Below, piece by piece: positions 8,739-17,238 of a DNA stretch of 64,000 bases. The stretch's first letter is position 1. Every line of letters starts with the position of its first letter. The stretch comes from JACVRX01 sp963831385. GTDB lineage: Bacteria > Actinomycetota > Actinomycetes > Jiangellales > Jiangellaceae. Location: contig CAWHPW010000012.1 of NCBI GenBank assembly GCA_963831385.1, positions 186,001 through 250,000 on the forward strand, given 5' to 3'. The notes beneath the pieces were generated by a model. It worked only from the letters and a program-made list of their open reading frames with translations. It was not told the DNA's origin and did no database searches. Made by a program: the position numbers and the translations under genes.

Positions 8739-9926
8739 GTGGTGTACCTGCTCGACAACCCCATCAGGCATCACCCATGGGGCTCGCCGACGGTCATCCC
8801 CGAGTTGCTCGGGGTTCCTCCGAATGGCCGGCCGCAGGCCGAGCTGTGGCTTGGCGCGTACGAGAGTTCGCCGTCGATCGCTCGCACCACGGCGGGACCG
8901 GTGCCACTGGATGAGCTGGTTGGCCGCGACCCGTCGAACGCGCTCGGCGCTGATGTCGTCGAGGCATTGGGGCCCCGGCTGCCGTACCTGATGAAGGTGT
9001 TGGCCGTCGAGCGGCCGTTGTCCATCCAAGCCCATCCCGCCAGCAGACAGGCCGAGGCGGGCTTCGCGGCTGAGGACGACGCCGGAAAAGCCATCGACGC
9101 TCCCGACCGCTCGTATCGTGACCCGTTCCACAAACCGGAGTTCGTCGTCGCGCTGTCGGAGTTCAGAGCGCTGCTTGGGTTTCGGATCCCGACCGAGACC
9201 GAAGAGGTGATGTGCGAACTGGAGATTCCGGGACTCGACGAGGTGGTCGAGCTGATCCGGGCGCCGGACGGCTTGGCAGACACCGTTCAATGGATGCTGA
9301 CACTTCCGGCTGAGCGGGCCACAGATCTGGCCAAGGCGGTTGCTGCCTCCTGTCGAGAGCGCTCTGGTATCGAACCGTTCACCACCCTCGCCGGGATAGG
9401 CGATCTCTTCCCAAGCGATCGAGGCATGTTGCTGGCGCTCGTTCTACAACCGGTTCGCCTGGCGGCCGGTGAAGCTTGCGCCGTGCCGGCTGGCACGCCC
9501 CATTGCTACCTGCACGGCGTCGTGATCGAGGCCCAGGCAGCCTCTGACAACACCGTGCGGGCCGGGCTCACGCCGAAGCACATCGACGTGCCGGAGCTGT
9601 TGAGCGTCCTGCGATACCGAGCGGGCATGGACCTACGGCTGATGCCGGCAACGATCGACGGGGCCGATGTCTTCGAGCTGGCCGACGTGCGGGACGTCCG
9701 GCTCCAGCGGGTCCGGTTGGGAGCCGATCCGGTAGTCGTGGAGGGCTCGCTGATCGTGCTCGTGACAGAGGGTCGAGCCGAGTTGTCCGATGGCCACGCG
9801 ACGACGACGCTCGATCGGGGCGGTTCGGCGTTCGGGCCGGCCGATCATGGTGTATTCGCGCTTACCGGAGTGGGTACGGCTTTCGTCGTCACTCCAGCGC
9901 TGAAGCCATTCGGTAGGGCAAGATGA
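8739..9926 (+). CDS. manA: Mannose-6-phosphate isomerase, type I
   Basis: 395 residues. Two adjacent GTG codons (8739, 8742) are both possible starts. The cupin-type zinc enzyme isomerises fructose 6-phosphate and mannose 6-phosphate. Visible ligand and active-site blocks are 'SIQAHPAS', 'FHKPEFVVAL', and 'VPAGTPHCYLHG', with the following 'IEAQAASDNTVRAG' typical of the family. Length is normal. It is the last gene of the mannose run and corresponds to Rv3255c. Confidence 0.93.
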   Translation: MVYLLDNPIRHHPWGSPTVIPELLGVPPNGRPQAELWLGAYESSPSIARTTAGPVPLDELVGRDPSNALGADVVEALGPRLPYLMKVLAVERPLSIQAHPASRQAEAGFAAEDDAGKAIDAPDRSYRDPFHKPEFVVALSEFRALLGFRIPTETEEVMCELEIPGLDEVVELIRAPDGLADTVQWMLTLPAERATDLAKAVAASCRERSGIEPFTTLAGIGDLFPSDRGMLLALVLQPVRLAAGEACAVPAGTPHCYLHGVVIEAQAASDNTVRAGLTPKHIDVPELLSVLRYRAGMDLRLMPATIDGADVFELADVRDVRLQRVRLGADPVVVEGSLIVLVTEGRAELSDGHATTTLDRGGSAFGPADHGVFALTGVGTAFVVTPALKPFGRAR

Positions 9927-9960
9927 CCATCGTCCGGACCACGAGCGAAAGGTAGCCATC

Positions 9961-10935
9961 GTGGCGGCCAGTGGTGGGACCAAAGCAGTCATCGCGGCAT
10001 TGCTGGCCAACACCGGCATTGCGATCACCAAGTTCATCGCGTATCTGCTGACCGGAGCGTCCTCGATGCTTGCCGAGGCGGTCCACTCAGTCGCCGACGC
10101 CGGGAACCAGGTCCTGCTGTTGGTGGGTGGTCGGCGCGCTACTCGCAAAGCCACGGCTGCCCACCCGTTCGGCTATGGCCGGGTGCGCTACGTCTACGCG
10201 TTCGTCGTGTCGATCGTGCTGTTCACGGTCGGCGGGCTGTTTGCCCTGTACGAGGCATGGCACAAGTACGAGGAAGTGCACGCAGGCGAGCCCAACCAGC
10301 TGCTGGACAGCGGATGGTGGTGGGTGCCGATCGCGGTGCTTGTTGTGGCCATCGTGATGGAAGGCCTCTCGCTGCGTACTGCCGTCATGGAGTCGAACAA
10401 GCTGCGCGCCGGCGCATCGTGGGTCAGCTTCGTGCGGCGCGCCAAAGCCCCGGAGCTGCCGGTCATCCTGCTCGAGGACATCGGTGCCCTGCTCGGGCTG
10501 GTCTTTGCGCTCATCGGGGTCGGAATGACGCTGATGACCGAGAACGGGTACTGGGACGTCGCCGGGACCGCGGCGATCGGCATCCTGCTCGTCGTCATCG
10601 CGGTGACCCTGGCGCTCGAGATGTCCAGCCTGCTGGTGGGCGAGGGGGCGTCCGAGAACGCCGTCGACGCGATCGCCGCCGCGCTCGCCGGTGACGGGTC
10701 TGGACGGGTGATCCACCTGCGGACGCTGTACGTCGGACCCGAGGAGCTGCTCGTCGTTGCCAAGATCGGCGTGGAGCCAACACAGAGCGGGGAAGAGATC
10801 GCCGAGACGATCAACTCAGCCGAGCGTCGGGTCCGAGAAGCAGTACCCGAGGCGAAGGTCATCTATATCGAGCCCGACATCTACCGAACGTCCGCCCCCG
10901 CGCCGAGTGAGGCGATGTCCCCTCGGACGCCATAG
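9961..10935 (+). CDS. Cation diffusion facilitator family transporter
   Basis: 324 residues from GTG 9961. It has about five to six membrane helices. The first-helix block 'SMLAEAVHSVADAGNQ' carries the HxxxD metal site of CDF proteins, and a second acidic site follows in helix 5 ('LLEDIGALLG'). A soluble C-terminal domain (about residues 235-310) has the CDF ferredoxin-like pattern. A basic/aromatic insertion (about residues 95-125) separates helices 3 and 4. It probably exports a divalent metal ion by proton exchange; the metal is not predictable. It lies 34 bp after manA. Confidence 0.87.
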   Translation: MAASGGTKAVIAALLANTGIAITKFIAYLLTGASSMLAEAVHSVADAGNQVLLLVGGRRATRKATAAHPFGYGRVRYVYAFVVSIVLFTVGGLFALYEAWHKYEEVHAGEPNQLLDSGWWWVPIAVLVVAIVMEGLSLRTAVMESNKLRAGASWVSFVRRAKAPELPVILLEDIGALLGLVFALIGVGMTLMTENGYWDVAGTAAIGILLVVIAVTLALEMSSLLVGEGASENAVDAIAAALAGDGSGRVIHLRTLYVGPEELLVVAKIGVEPTQSGEEIAETINSAERRVREAVPEAKVIYIEPDIYRTSAPAPSEAMSPRTP

Positions 10936-11195
10936 ACTGCTGCGATACACCACCCGGCGCAGGTGATGCCGCGGGTCCAGATGGACCGTGCCGGGGGCCA
11001 TCGGAACGAGTCCGGCTCCTGTGGTCGGCCCGTTGTGGTCACCCTTGGCCGATCACGATGTCGTCGACGCCGTGAGATATCAGGAACGGCTCACGACCAC
11101 ACCGCGATCGGCTTCCGTGGTCACTCGGCGCTTCCTCGGTGCCGTTCTTCGTTCTGACGGACCCCGTCCCGTCCCATCGTGGAGGAGTTGAAGTA
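10936..11195 (+). other. Non-coding gap / leader before sahH (260 bp)
   Basis: No convincing ORF, tRNA or known riboswitch was found. I looked for the S-adenosylhomocysteine aptamer and could not align its conserved core. The last part holds the sahH ribosome site (GGAGGAG at 11181). It could be a long 5' leader. Confidence 0.4.
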
Positions 11196-12626
11196 ATGGA
11201 GTTCAAGGTCGCGGATATCTCCTTGGCCGAATTCGGGCGACGTGAGATCCGGCTCGCCGAGCACGAGATGCCTGGGCTGATGGCAATGCGCGCCGAATAC
11301 GGCACAGCGAGGCCGCTCGCGGGCGCGCGGATCACCGGATCGCTGCACATGACGGTCCAGACCGCCGTCCTGATCGAGACCCTGGTCGAGCTCGGCGCGC
11401 GGGTGCGCTGGGCGTCGTGCAACATCTTCTCGACTCAGGATCACGCCGCAGCGGCCGTGGCCGTCGGGTCGGAGGGCACCGCGGAGAATCCGCACGGTGT
11501 GCCGGTGTTCGCCTGGAAAGGCGAGACGCTGGAGGAGTACTGGTGGTGCACCGAGCAGGCCTTACTCTGGCCTGACGGCGACGGCCCGAACATGCTCCTC
11601 GACGATGGCGGCGACGCTACGCTGCTCGTCCACCGCGGTGTCGAGTACGAGAAGGCAGGTGCAGTACCGGACGCGGCACCCGGCGACTCGGCCGAGTGGA
11701 CGGTCGTCCTGGCAGCGCTGCGCACATCCCTGGCGGCCGATTCGCGGCGCTGGACGTCGGTCGCGGAGCAGATCAAGGGCGTCACCGAGGAGACCACCAC
11801 CGGGGTGCACCGCCTCTATGAGATGCAGCGTGACGGCGCTCTGCTCTTCCCGGCCATCAACGTGAACGACTCGGTCACGAAGTCGAAGTTCGACAACAAG
11901 TACGGCTGCCGACATTCGCTGCTCGACGGCATCAACCGCGCCACCGACGTTCTGATCGGCGGCAAGGTGGCCGTGGTCTGCGGTTACGGCGATGTGGGCA
12001 AAGGCTGCGCCGAGTCACTGCGGGGCCAGGGCGCGCGGGTCGTCGTCACCGAGATCGACCCGATCTGCGCGCTGCAGGCAGCCATGGACGGGTTCGAGGT
12101 CACCACGCTCGACGCAGTAGTCGACCGTGCTGACATCGTGATCACCGCCACCGGCTGCCGCGACGTCGTCACCGCCGAGCAGATGAGCCGGATGAAGCAC
12201 CAGGCGATCGTCGGCAACATCGGTCACTTCGACGACGAGATCGACATGGCTGGCCTTGCCACCGTCCCGGGGATCGATCGGGTCGAGATCAAGCCGCAGG
12301 TCCACGAGTGGACCTTCCCCGACGGGCACAGCGTGATCGTGTTGTCCGAAGGGCGGCTGCTGAACCTCGGCAATGCGACGGGGCATCCGAGCTTCGTGAT
12401 GTCGAACTCGTTCACCAACCAGGTCCTGGCGCAGATCGAACTGTTCACGAAGACCGCCGACTATCCGGTGGGTGTCTACACCCTGTCCAAGGAGCTCGAC
12501 GAGAAGGTGGCTCGGCTGCACCTTCCGGCGCTGGGTGTTCAGCTCACCGAGCTGACCCCCGGTCAGGCGGAATATCTCGGCGTCCCTGCCGACGGGCCGT
12601 TCAAGAGCGAGCACTACCGGTACTAG
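11196..12626 (+). CDS. ahcY: Adenosylhomocysteinase
   Basis: 476 residues from ATG 11196, chosen over an upstream in-frame ATG because GGAGGAG lies 8 bp before it and the product begins with the family-typical 'FKVADISLAEFGR'. It hydrolyses S-adenosylhomocysteine to adenosine and homocysteine, closing the methyl cycle. The NAD-binding loop 'GYGDVGKG', the substrate block 'NVNDSVTKSKFDNKYG' with its catalytic Lys/Asp, and the C-terminal 'KSEHYRY' are all present. The inserted segment around residues 145-190 is typical of bacterial long forms. It corresponds to Rv3248c. Confidence 0.96.
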   Translation: MEFKVADISLAEFGRREIRLAEHEMPGLMAMRAEYGTARPLAGARITGSLHMTVQTAVLIETLVELGARVRWASCNIFSTQDHAAAAVAVGSEGTAENPHGVPVFAWKGETLEEYWWCTEQALLWPDGDGPNMLLDDGGDATLLVHRGVEYEKAGAVPDAAPGDSAEWTVVLAALRTSLAADSRRWTSVAEQIKGVTEETTTGVHRLYEMQRDGALLFPAINVNDSVTKSKFDNKYGCRHSLLDGINRATDVLIGGKVAVVCGYGDVGKGCAESLRGQGARVVVTEIDPICALQAAMDGFEVTTLDAVVDRADIVITATGCRDVVTAEQMSRMKHQAIVGNIGHFDDEIDMAGLATVPGIDRVEIKPQVHEWTFPDGHSVIVLSEGRLLNLGNATGHPSFVMSNSFTNQVLAQIELFTKTADYPVGVYTLSKELDEKVARLHLPALGVQLTELTPGQAEYLGVPADGPFKSEHYRY

Positions 12627-12640
12627 AGCTGCCTCGCGTC

Positions 12641-12751
12641 GGGGTGGGGTCGTTCGGTCTGGCAGGCCACGTCTGCTCTGACAGAAATGGTCCCGCCCTA
12701 CGTGTACCCCGGGCTTCGGGATTAGCCTGCCCGACCGAACGACCCCACCCC
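12641..12751. repeat. Long inverted repeat after ahcY, possible bidirectional terminator
   Basis: Arms 12641-12667 and 12725-12751 pair at 26 of 27 positions, including 19 perfect pairs, around a 57-nt loop. There is no T-run on either side, so this is not a textbook intrinsic terminator. It sits between the convergent ahcY and RDD genes. Confidence 0.75.
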
Positions 12752-12823
12752 TCCTGTTGGCTTGCGGTTGTTCGTGACGAGACTCAGACAGGTGGCCTGA
12801 AACCGCCTGGGGTGGGTGCCTGA

Positions 12824-13666
12824 TCACGTGCCGGCGGGACGACGGTTTCCGCGTTTGCCGGAGGCGGAGTCGGAGCTACGAGTTCTCGGGCCTTCAGCGG
12901 GGGGTTGCCGAGTGTGGGCGGCGTTGGCGAGGCGCTCGGACTCGCGGCGGCCGCGCTCGGAGAGCACAGCAGCGAGATACGCCCAGGCCGGCGTACCGGC
13001 AGGCGGCGCAGGTGTCACCACCGCCGCAACCTCCGCCGCCAGCCGTGCGCCCATCTGGTCCCGCACGGCCGGCGCCAGTTGCGGGTAGCGGGTCAGATAG
13101 CTGCGAGCGGCCAGCGCCAGGTCGGCGGGTAGTCCGGACAGCTCCAGTCCAGTCGCCCAGCCGGCCAACTGCGGGGGGATGGCCGGTAATGGCAACGAGC
13201 CGGCGGGAGCCCGTTCCCGGACGACGACGGTGCCGGCCAGGACGTCACCCACGCGCTTACCGCGTTCGTTGAGCAGGGAACAGATGACCGCCCCGGCGCC
13301 GAAGGTGAGCAGGAAGTCGGCGAACACACCGGCGAGCCCTCGGGTCAGGGCATGTCGGAATCGGGCCGGACCGCCGTCGTCGCGGACGACTCGCAGCCCG
13401 AGGACAAGCTTGCCGAGCGATCGGCCACGGCTGAGCGTCTCGACCAGCACGGGGACGCCGACGAACAGCGTGATGAACCCCACCAGCACCACAGTGGCCT
13501 GCAGCGCCGGGTCCGCGCCCGAGAAGGCGGACTCCGTTGCGATCGCGAGCGGTATGCCGACCAGCGCCAGAACGGACCAGTCCAGCGCAATCGCGAGCGC
13601 GCGCGACGGCACCTTGGCCAGGCGCATCTCCAGTGGCACGGCCTCGCCGGTCACCAGATCGCTCAC
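12824..13666 (-). CDS. RDD family membrane protein
   Basis: 280 residues from GTG 13666, giving the usual opening 'SDLVTGEAVPLEMRLA'. RDD proteins have a first helix with Arg and later Asp residues; here 'VPSRALAIALDWSVLAL' carries the R and D. Three to four membrane segments occupy residues 20-160, followed by a 'GKLVLGLRVVRDDGG' loop and a soluble C-terminal part ending in a disordered charged tail. Its function is not established; RDD proteins have been linked to ion exchange and envelope homeostasis. It is divergent from the SpoIIM-like gene, with only 19 bp between the two GTG starts. Confidence 0.82.
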   Translation of the reverse strand: MSDLVTGEAVPLEMRLAKVPSRALAIALDWSVLALVGIPLAIATESAFSGADPALQATVVLVGFITLFVGVPVLVETLSRGRSLGKLVLGLRVVRDDGGPARFRHALTRGLAGVFADFLLTFGAGAVICSLLNERGKRVGDVLAGTVVVRERAPAGSLPLPAIPPQLAGWATGLELSGLPADLALAARSYLTRYPQLAPAVRDQMGARLAAEVAAVVTPAPPAGTPAWAYLAAVLSERGRRESERLANAAHTRQPPAEGPRTRSSDSASGKRGNRRPAGT

Positions 13667-13685
13667 GCTGGCTAGTGTGCCAGCC

Positions 13686-14687
13686 GTGGACGTCGACGCC
13701 TTTGTGGCGGCGCACCAGGCCGAGTGGGACCGGCTCGACTCGCTGGCGCGCCGCAGGGGCAAGCTGTCCGGACCCGAGGCCGACGAGTTGGTTGCGCTTT
13801 ATCAGCGCACGTCGACACACCTGTCGATGCTGCGATCGGCCGCGCCAGACCCGGCGCTGCTGGCGAAACTGTCGAATCTGGTGGGCCGGGCCCGGACCGC
13901 GATCGCAGGATCACCCGATCCGGGATGGGGCGATGTCGTCACGTTCATCACCCAGCGATTTCCCGCAGCCGTCTACCGAGTCCGGCTGTGGTGGGTGCCA
14001 ACGGCGTTGGCGTTCGTCGCCGTCTCGACCGTGATCGCGTGGTGGGTCGCCGTGACCCCCGCCGTCCAGGCGAGCATTGCCGCGCCGGAGGAGATTCGCC
14101 AGCTCGTCGAACGCGACTTCGAGGACTATTACTCAGCCAACCCGGCAGCTTCGTTCGCGGCCCAGGTCTGGACGAACAACGCGTGGGTGGCGGCGGGCAC
14201 CCTCGTGCTCGGCGTCTTTCTCGGTCTGCCGGTGCTGTACATCCTGTTCACCAACGCCGCCAACGTCGCCGTTGCCGCCGGTTTGATGGCGGCACATGGC
14301 CAGCTGGACATCTTCTTCGGCCTGATCACCCCCCATGGGTTGCTGGAGCTCACGGCCGTCTTCATCGCAGCCGGGATGGGGCTACGACTGGGCTGGACAG
14401 TGATCGATCCTGGACCGCGCTCGCGGGGCGCGGCACTCGCCGAGCAGGGCCGGGTGGCCGTGGGCATGGCGATTGGGTTGACAGGCGTGCTGCTTGTGTC
14501 GGGGGTGATCGAGGCGTTCGTCACACCGTCGGGCTTGCCGACCTGGGCGCGAATCGCGATCGGTGTCGCCGCCGAGGTCGCGTTCCTGGCCTATGTCTGG
14601 GTCTATGGCCGCCGAGCCGCGGAGGCCGGCGAAACCGGAGACATTGCCGCCGCGGACCGAAGCGATGTCCTGCCCGTCTCCGCCTGA
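13686..14687 (+). CDS. Stage II sporulation protein M-like (SpoIIM/DUF95) membrane protein
   Basis: 333 residues from GTG 13686. A soluble N-terminal helical region of about 90 residues ('VDAFVAAHQAEWDRLDSLA') is followed by five to six membrane helices. The SpoIIM signature 'NNAWVAAGTLVLGVFLGLP' and 'GLITPHGLLELTAVFIA' are clear. In endospore formers SpoIIM works in a peptidoglycan-degrading complex. In actinobacteria the homologue travels with RDD, DUF58 and MoxR genes, as here, and its role is unknown. Only 19 bp separate it from the divergent RDD gene, so both are probably transcribed from one compact region and may be leaderless. Confidence 0.85.
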   Translation: MDVDAFVAAHQAEWDRLDSLARRRGKLSGPEADELVALYQRTSTHLSMLRSAAPDPALLAKLSNLVGRARTAIAGSPDPGWGDVVTFITQRFPAAVYRVRLWWVPTALAFVAVSTVIAWWVAVTPAVQASIAAPEEIRQLVERDFEDYYSANPAASFAAQVWTNNAWVAAGTLVLGVFLGLPVLYILFTNAANVAVAAGLMAAHGQLDIFFGLITPHGLLELTAVFIAAGMGLRLGWTVIDPGPRSRGAALAEQGRVAVGMAIGLTGVLLVSGVIEAFVTPSGLPTWARIAIGVAAEVAFLAYVWVYGRRAAEAGETGDIAAADRSDVLPVSA

Positions 14688-14706
14688 CGCCGCCCGTTCA
14701 TCTCCT

Positions 14707-14783
14707 GTCGATCACGTTCACCACCCTGGTCGGTGGTTCACCAGGCACCTGCGCCTAGTGAACCACCGCGAAGCCTGGTGAAG
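14707..14783 (+). repeat. 77-bp palindromic repeat, copy 2 (left boundary of nuclease module)
   Basis: The first 40 bp are identical to copy 3 (15892-15931, opposite orientation). The second half keeps GTGAACCAC and AGCCTGGTGAAG. The repeat ends one base before the stop codon of the AbiEi/Vsr-like gene and begins 20 bp after the SpoIIM stop. Confidence 0.9.
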
Positions 14784-15749
14784 TCAGACAAGGACGGCTC
14801 GCCGACGGCCGGCCCGAGCGAAGGCCGCACGGAACCGCTCCGCTACAGCCGACCGGTTCCGCAGCTCAGCCCAGATCAGCCGGCATACTTCGTAGCCAAG
14901 ATCGCGTAGCCGATCTTCACGTTTCTTCTCTCGCCAGACCACGTCCCCCGGGTCCTCGCCCGGCTTGAGCAGCCTTCCGTATTTGATCCGACCGTCGAAC
15001 TCGCCGAGGGTGTCGTACTCCTCGAAATAGAAGTCCGAGCGGGCGACCTGTATGCCGCTGGGCAACGTGATGATCTTCTGCAGGATGGGTCGGGCGAAGC
15101 CGACCGCCTCGAAGAGAACCCGCGCCCGAGACTCCCCGACGCTCTCCGCCAGGCCGTCGGCGAATTCCACTACTCGGCCGGAATTGCACGTGCCCGGCCA
15201 GTCGCGCATCCGCTCGAGGCGGTTGAGCATCGTGGCCTTGTCAACCAGGCCGCGATGGAGCATTGCGTCGGCCACAACGACCGACGGCTCGAAGGGCGCT
15301 TCTCTCGAGGTGTCGATCGCGGTGCGCGCAGGGGCCGTCACCACAAGGCCGCCGACTTTGTCGACGTCTTCATCGAGCAACGATCCAGCGTGATGGTGGA
15401 CGCCGGCCTCGACCCTGGGGGAATGGAGGTCGCCGCGCGTGACGTGCACGAGCGACAAGTCCAGGTTCCAGACCGGTAGGTCGTGAGCAACGACTGCGGA
15501 TTGGTGACTCACGACTGCGGGGACATCGAGACTCTGGACGACGGCGTGGACATACGCGAGGTGGCGGTGCACCGGTGTCATGGCCTCCCACACGGCGCGG
15601 TTGACGTATGCACCACGGCGGATCGACATCCATTCTCGGGTTCGCCGACGCCGGTCGATCTCGGCAGGGGTGTACCCGGCGGCGAGGGCCTGCTCCCGCA
15701 TGACCACGCCGCCATGCCGGGCGGCGATCGATTCGAAGATTTCGTCCAT
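14784..15749 (-). CDS. AbiEi-type winged-helix protein with C-terminal Vsr/DUF559-like nuclease domain
   Basis: 321 residues from ATG 15749, where the AbiEi N-terminal domain begins ('MDEIFESIAARHGGVVMREQ', residues 1-50: HTH followed by 'MSIRRGAYV'). The middle part (55-200) matches the general AbiEi-like solitary proteins of actinobacteria. The C-terminus (205-295) has the order of a Vsr/DUF559 nuclease: 'SDFYF' (Asp239), 'GEFDGRIKYG' (Glu250, Asp252), then 'WREKKREDRLRDLGYEV'. No AbiEii toxin gene is adjacent, so it is not a normal toxin-antitoxin pair. Inverted 77-bp palindromic repeats bracket the gene, and the whole unit interrupts the conserved SpoIIM-DUF58 cluster, suggesting mobility. 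Function is inferred only. Confidence 0.75.
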   Translation of the reverse strand: MDEIFESIAARHGGVVMREQALAAGYTPAEIDRRRRTREWMSIRRGAYVNRAVWEAMTPVHRHLAYVHAVVQSLDVPAVVSHQSAVVAHDLPVWNLDLSLVHVTRGDLHSPRVEAGVHHHAGSLLDEDVDKVGGLVVTAPARTAIDTSREAPFEPSVVVADAMLHRGLVDKATMLNRLERMRDWPGTCNSGRVVEFADGLAESVGESRARVLFEAVGFARPILQKIITLPSGIQVARSDFYFEEYDTLGEFDGRIKYGRLLKPGEDPGDVVWREKKREDRLRDLGYEVCRLIWAELRNRSAVAERFRAAFARAGRRRAVLV

Positions 15750-15854
15750 GGCCCCAACCTGGCCAGCCGGCCGAGCCGTATCGAGGCCCGAAAGCGATCT
15801 GTGGACAATGACTCGTGCGGTCAGGCCGCTGTGGACGGCCGCGGTCGCTGCGTA

Positions 15855-15931
15855 CTTCACCAGGCTCGGCAGTGGTTCACGAGGCTCGTGCGCCTGGTGA
15901 ACCACCGACCAGGGTGGTGAACGTGATCGAC
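15855..15931 (-). repeat. 77-bp palindromic repeat, copy 3 (right boundary of nuclease module)
   Basis: Reverse orientation relative to copy 2, with 40 identical bases at the outer end. It lies 106 bp upstream of the nuclease-like gene start and 15 bp from the DUF58 stop. With copy 2 it forms a terminal inverted-repeat-like frame of 1225 bp. Confidence 0.9.
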
Positions 15932-15945
15932 GGGGGAGAGGGGCC

Positions 15946-17238
15946 TCAGAGGCGGCCGGCGGCCTTGAGCTCGAGGTAGGCGTCTGCGACTGCAGGTGGC
16001 AGTTCGGCTGGGAGCGCGTCGACGACGTGGGCGCCGTGGCGTTCGAGCAGACGTGAGACCCGAGACCGGCCAATCCGGTCATGTTCTGCCGCTGCCGCGC
16101 CGTAGACGGCGGCGGTGTCCCCTCGCCCGCTGGCCAGCTCGGCCAGCCGAGGGTCCGCGACTGCTGCGACCAGCACCGTGTGCCGGTGCGTCAGCTGCCC
16201 GAGCACCGGGAGCAGGCCGTCCTCTATCGGGCCAGCATCCAATCCGGTGAACAGCACGACGAACGAGTGCCGGCCGGCCCGGCGCAGCACCTCGACGGCC
16301 AGACCGCGATGGTCGGTCTCCAACAGCTCGGGCTCGAGATTGGCCATGGCGTCGACCAGCCGTGGCAGCGTCTCGGTCGACGACGGCCGTTCGACGATGA
16401 CGCGCGTCCTGCGGTCGTATGCGAGCAGGTCCACCCGGTCACCCGCCCGGGTCGCGAGTGCCGCAAGGAGCAGACCGGCGTCCATGGCCGCGTCCAGGCG
16501 CGGCGCGTCACCGACCCGGCCAGCTGACGTCCGGCCGGTATCCAGCACGAGCAATACATGTCGGTCTCGCTCGGGTCGCCACGTCCGCACGACGACGTCG
16601 CCGCGCCGGGCCGTCGCCCGCCAGTCGATCGACCGCGTGTCGTCGCCCACGACGTACTCGCGCAACGAGTCGAACTCGGTGCCGGCACCACGGATGCGGA
16701 TGGCCGATCGGCCGTCCAGCTCCCGCAGCCGGGCCAGCCGCGACGGCAGGTGCCGGCGGGAGTGGAATGGAGGCAGCACCCGTAGCGTCCAGGGAACGAC
16801 ATGCGTACCCTGCCGGCCGGCCAATCCCAGCGGCCCCAGACTCCGGATCGTGACTCGGTCGGCTGGGCGGTCGCCTCGTCGGGTGGGTCGAAGCGTCACG
16901 GCGACGCGCTGCCTCCCACCGGGCTCGACGTCGAGGGCGGCGCGCTCACCGATCGCCCCGGCGGACGGCGGCCACGCGTCTCGAAGGACCCCACGCAGTC
17001 GCCGGCCGTCGTTGCGGACGTGCAGGGTCACCTGTGCCGACTGTCCCAACCGGACGGTTCGATCTCCGCTTCGGTCCAGCCGGATCGGTCGCACCGGCCC
17101 AGCCAGGGCTACGTCGACGAGGCTGGTCGTCAGCAAGATGCCGCTGACGACCAGAACGCCGACCATCGATGGCGCGGCCAATCCGACGACCAGGGCACCG
17201 AGCGCCGCCAACAGGGCGACCCGGCCGGTCAGCGCCAT
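15946..17238 (-). CDS. DUF58 family protein with vWA-like fold
   Basis: 430 residues. Two N-terminal membrane helices (about residues 5-45) anchor it. A beta-sandwich region follows, then the DUF58 signature 'EFDSLREYVVGDDTRSIDWRATAR' (shown by its parts 'REYVVGDD' and 'IDWRATAR', near residue 200). A von Willebrand A-like segment has 'LLVLDTGRTSAGR'. DUF58 proteins are the usual partners of MoxR AAA+ ATPases and are thought to act in envelope complex assembly. The ATG overlaps the moxR stop by 1-4 nt (ATGA), making it the last gene of a five-gene coupled operon. Confidence 0.88.
   Translation of the reverse strand: MALTGRVALLAALGALVVGLAAPSMVGVLVVSGILLTTSLVDVALAGPVRPIRLDRSGDRTVRLGQSAQVTLHVRNDGRRLRGVLRDAWPPSAGAIGERAALDVEPGGRQRVAVTLRPTRRGDRPADRVTIRSLGPLGLAGRQGTHVVPWTLRVLPPFHSRRHLPSRLARLRELDGRSAIRIRGAGTEFDSLREYVVGDDTRSIDWRATARRGDVVVRTWRPERDRHVLLVLDTGRTSAGRVGDAPRLDAAMDAGLLLAALATRAGDRVDLLAYDRRTRVIVERPSSTETLPRLVDAMANLEPELLETDHRGLAVEVLRRAGRHSFVVLFTGLDAGPIEDGLLPVLGQLTHRHTVLVAAVADPRLAELASGRGDTAAVYGAAAAEHDRIGRSRVSRLLERHGAHVVDALPAELPPAVADAYLELKAAGRL

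Noticed and set aside
10936..11195. Possible S-adenosylhomocysteine or SAM riboswitch before ahcY
   Set aside because: The conserved cores of these aptamers could not be aligned by eye, so it is only listed as a leader gap. A covariance search with the Rfam SAH and SAM-IV models would decide.
14784..15749. Type IV toxin-antitoxin pair (AbiEi/AbiEii)
   Set aside because: No nucleotidyltransferase-like AbiEii toxin gene is adjacent, and the C-terminus looks like a nuclease, so it is described as a solitary AbiEi-like protein.
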